Made by a program: the position numbers and the translations under genes. The notes below the pieces were generated by a model. That model saw only the letters and a list, made by a program, of their open reading frames with translations. It ran no database searches and had not been told where the DNA came from. 13,169 nt of DNA from Actinomycetes bacterium (lineage in GTDB: Bacteria > Actinomycetota > Actinomycetes > Actinomycetales > Cellulomonadaceae), in the NCBI GenBank assembly GCA_023460255.1, contig JAEWQZ010000380.1, forward strand, positions 1 through 13,169. Direction: 5' to 3'. Below, piece after piece: positions 12,804 to 13,169 of this stretch; the stretch's first letter is position 1; the number at the start of each line of letters is the position of its first letter.

Positions 12804-13169
12804 GGGGGTGATCGGTTTCGACGATGGTCGTCGATCCAGGTGAAGCGGGCCGAGGATGCTGGGTCATCTCGTCAACGCTCCCAGCAAACCAATAGGTGCC
12901 GATTCCAAGCGCACCGACTTCGCCCTCGCCGCCTGAGCGAGGCTTCGAAGTCCGTCAGCCCGAGACAGCTCTCGACTCGGTTCCTGGCGTCATCTAGAGA
13001 GCCACTGCTCGTAGCCCTCGTCACCGGGGCTACGGGGACACTCAGGTGACTGGGCCCGTCCGCGACATGTCTGCGTGATCGCGGGGGCCGAGAAAAGCGC
13101 AGCAGACTGCGCCCGGAGAAGCCCTGGTTCACTGCCGTCGGACGCGGGTTCGATTCCCGCCACCTCCAC
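12804..13169 (+). ncRNA. ssrA: transfer-messenger RNA (tmRNA), lacking only the final two bases
   Basis: The 5' acceptor strand GGGGGTG (12804-12810) pairs with CACCTCC (13161-13167) with a G3-U wobble, the alanine identity element. A13168 is the discriminator and C13169 begins CCA; the last two bases fall outside the window. The conserved 5' GGTTTCGAC (12814-12822) and the T-arm GCGGG-TTCGATT-CCCGC (13144-13160) are present. GCTGGG (12858-12863) can pair with CCCAGC (12880-12885), consistent with pseudoknot PK1. tmRNA charged with alanine enters ribosomes stalled on broken mRNA, together with SmpB, and adds a degradation tag while freeing the ribosome. Length of about 368 bases is normal for actinobacteria. 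Confidence 0.97.
12898..12936 (+). other. tmRNA tag-peptide reading frame (ADSKRTDFALAA)
   Basis: Resume codon GCC at 12898 starts ADSKRTDFALAA, ending with TGA at 12934-12936. With the alanine carried by tmRNA the full tag is AADSKRTDFALAA. The C-terminal FALAA is the classic recognition end for ClpXP-type proteases. The upstream CAAACCAATAGGT context fits tmRNA resume sites. Confidence 0.93.

Overview
The window is very GC-rich DNA. It has GTG and TTG starts, ATGA/GTGA stop-start overlaps, start-proximal TAGCCT-type -10 boxes, and an ssrA tag reading ADSKRTDFALAA. Together these point to an actinobacterium, probably a Cellulomonas-like member of the Micrococcales; the genus is an inference from gene content and the CebR-type operators. 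Nothing looks recently transferred: there is no integrase, transposase, CRISPR array or compositional break.

Layout: (1) Bases 1-2162, plus strand, are the 3' end of a Tad/Flp pilus operon: the C-terminal part of a TadC-like inner-membrane protein, a 62-residue Flp-pilin-like peptide, two TadE-like minor-pilin proteins and a TadE/G-like protein. The operon ends at a strong hairpin (2205-2234) shared with the convergent operon that follows. (2) Bases 2290-5710, minus strand, are a CUT1 sugar ABC importer: lipoprotein binding protein (CebE-like), then two permeases. There is no ATPase, glucosidase or regulator. Two near-perfect copies of the LacI-family CebR palindrome TGGGAGCGCTCCCA, plus a weaker third, lie just upstream of the binding-protein gene, so induction by cello-oligosaccharides is the best guess. 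A perfect 19-bp hairpin separates the binding-protein gene from the permease genes. (3) Bases 5954-13169, plus strand, are a conserved actinobacterial housekeeping block: prfB (RF2), ftsE, ftsX, a secreted coiled-coil M23 peptidase, smpB, a DUF2207 membrane protein and ssrA (tmRNA). The tmRNA runs to the last base and lacks only the last two bases of its CCA end.

How it works together: the housekeeping block joins two themes. FtsE/FtsX and the adjacent coiled-coil peptidase form a divisome-linked cell-wall hydrolysis module. prfB, smpB and ssrA supply translation termination and ribosome rescue; SmpB and tmRNA act as one complex. These three genes share a TAG(C/G)CTGG element close to their 5' ends, which suggests similar promoters and leaderless mRNAs for prfB and smpB. 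DUF2207 overlaps smpB by four bases.

I did not find a clearly undescribed system. The most interesting points are the CebR-type operator cluster on an isolated importer, the intra-operon hairpin, the shared promoter box of the termination/rescue genes, the Flp-like pilin without the usual +5 Glu, and the DUF2207 protein coupled to smpB.
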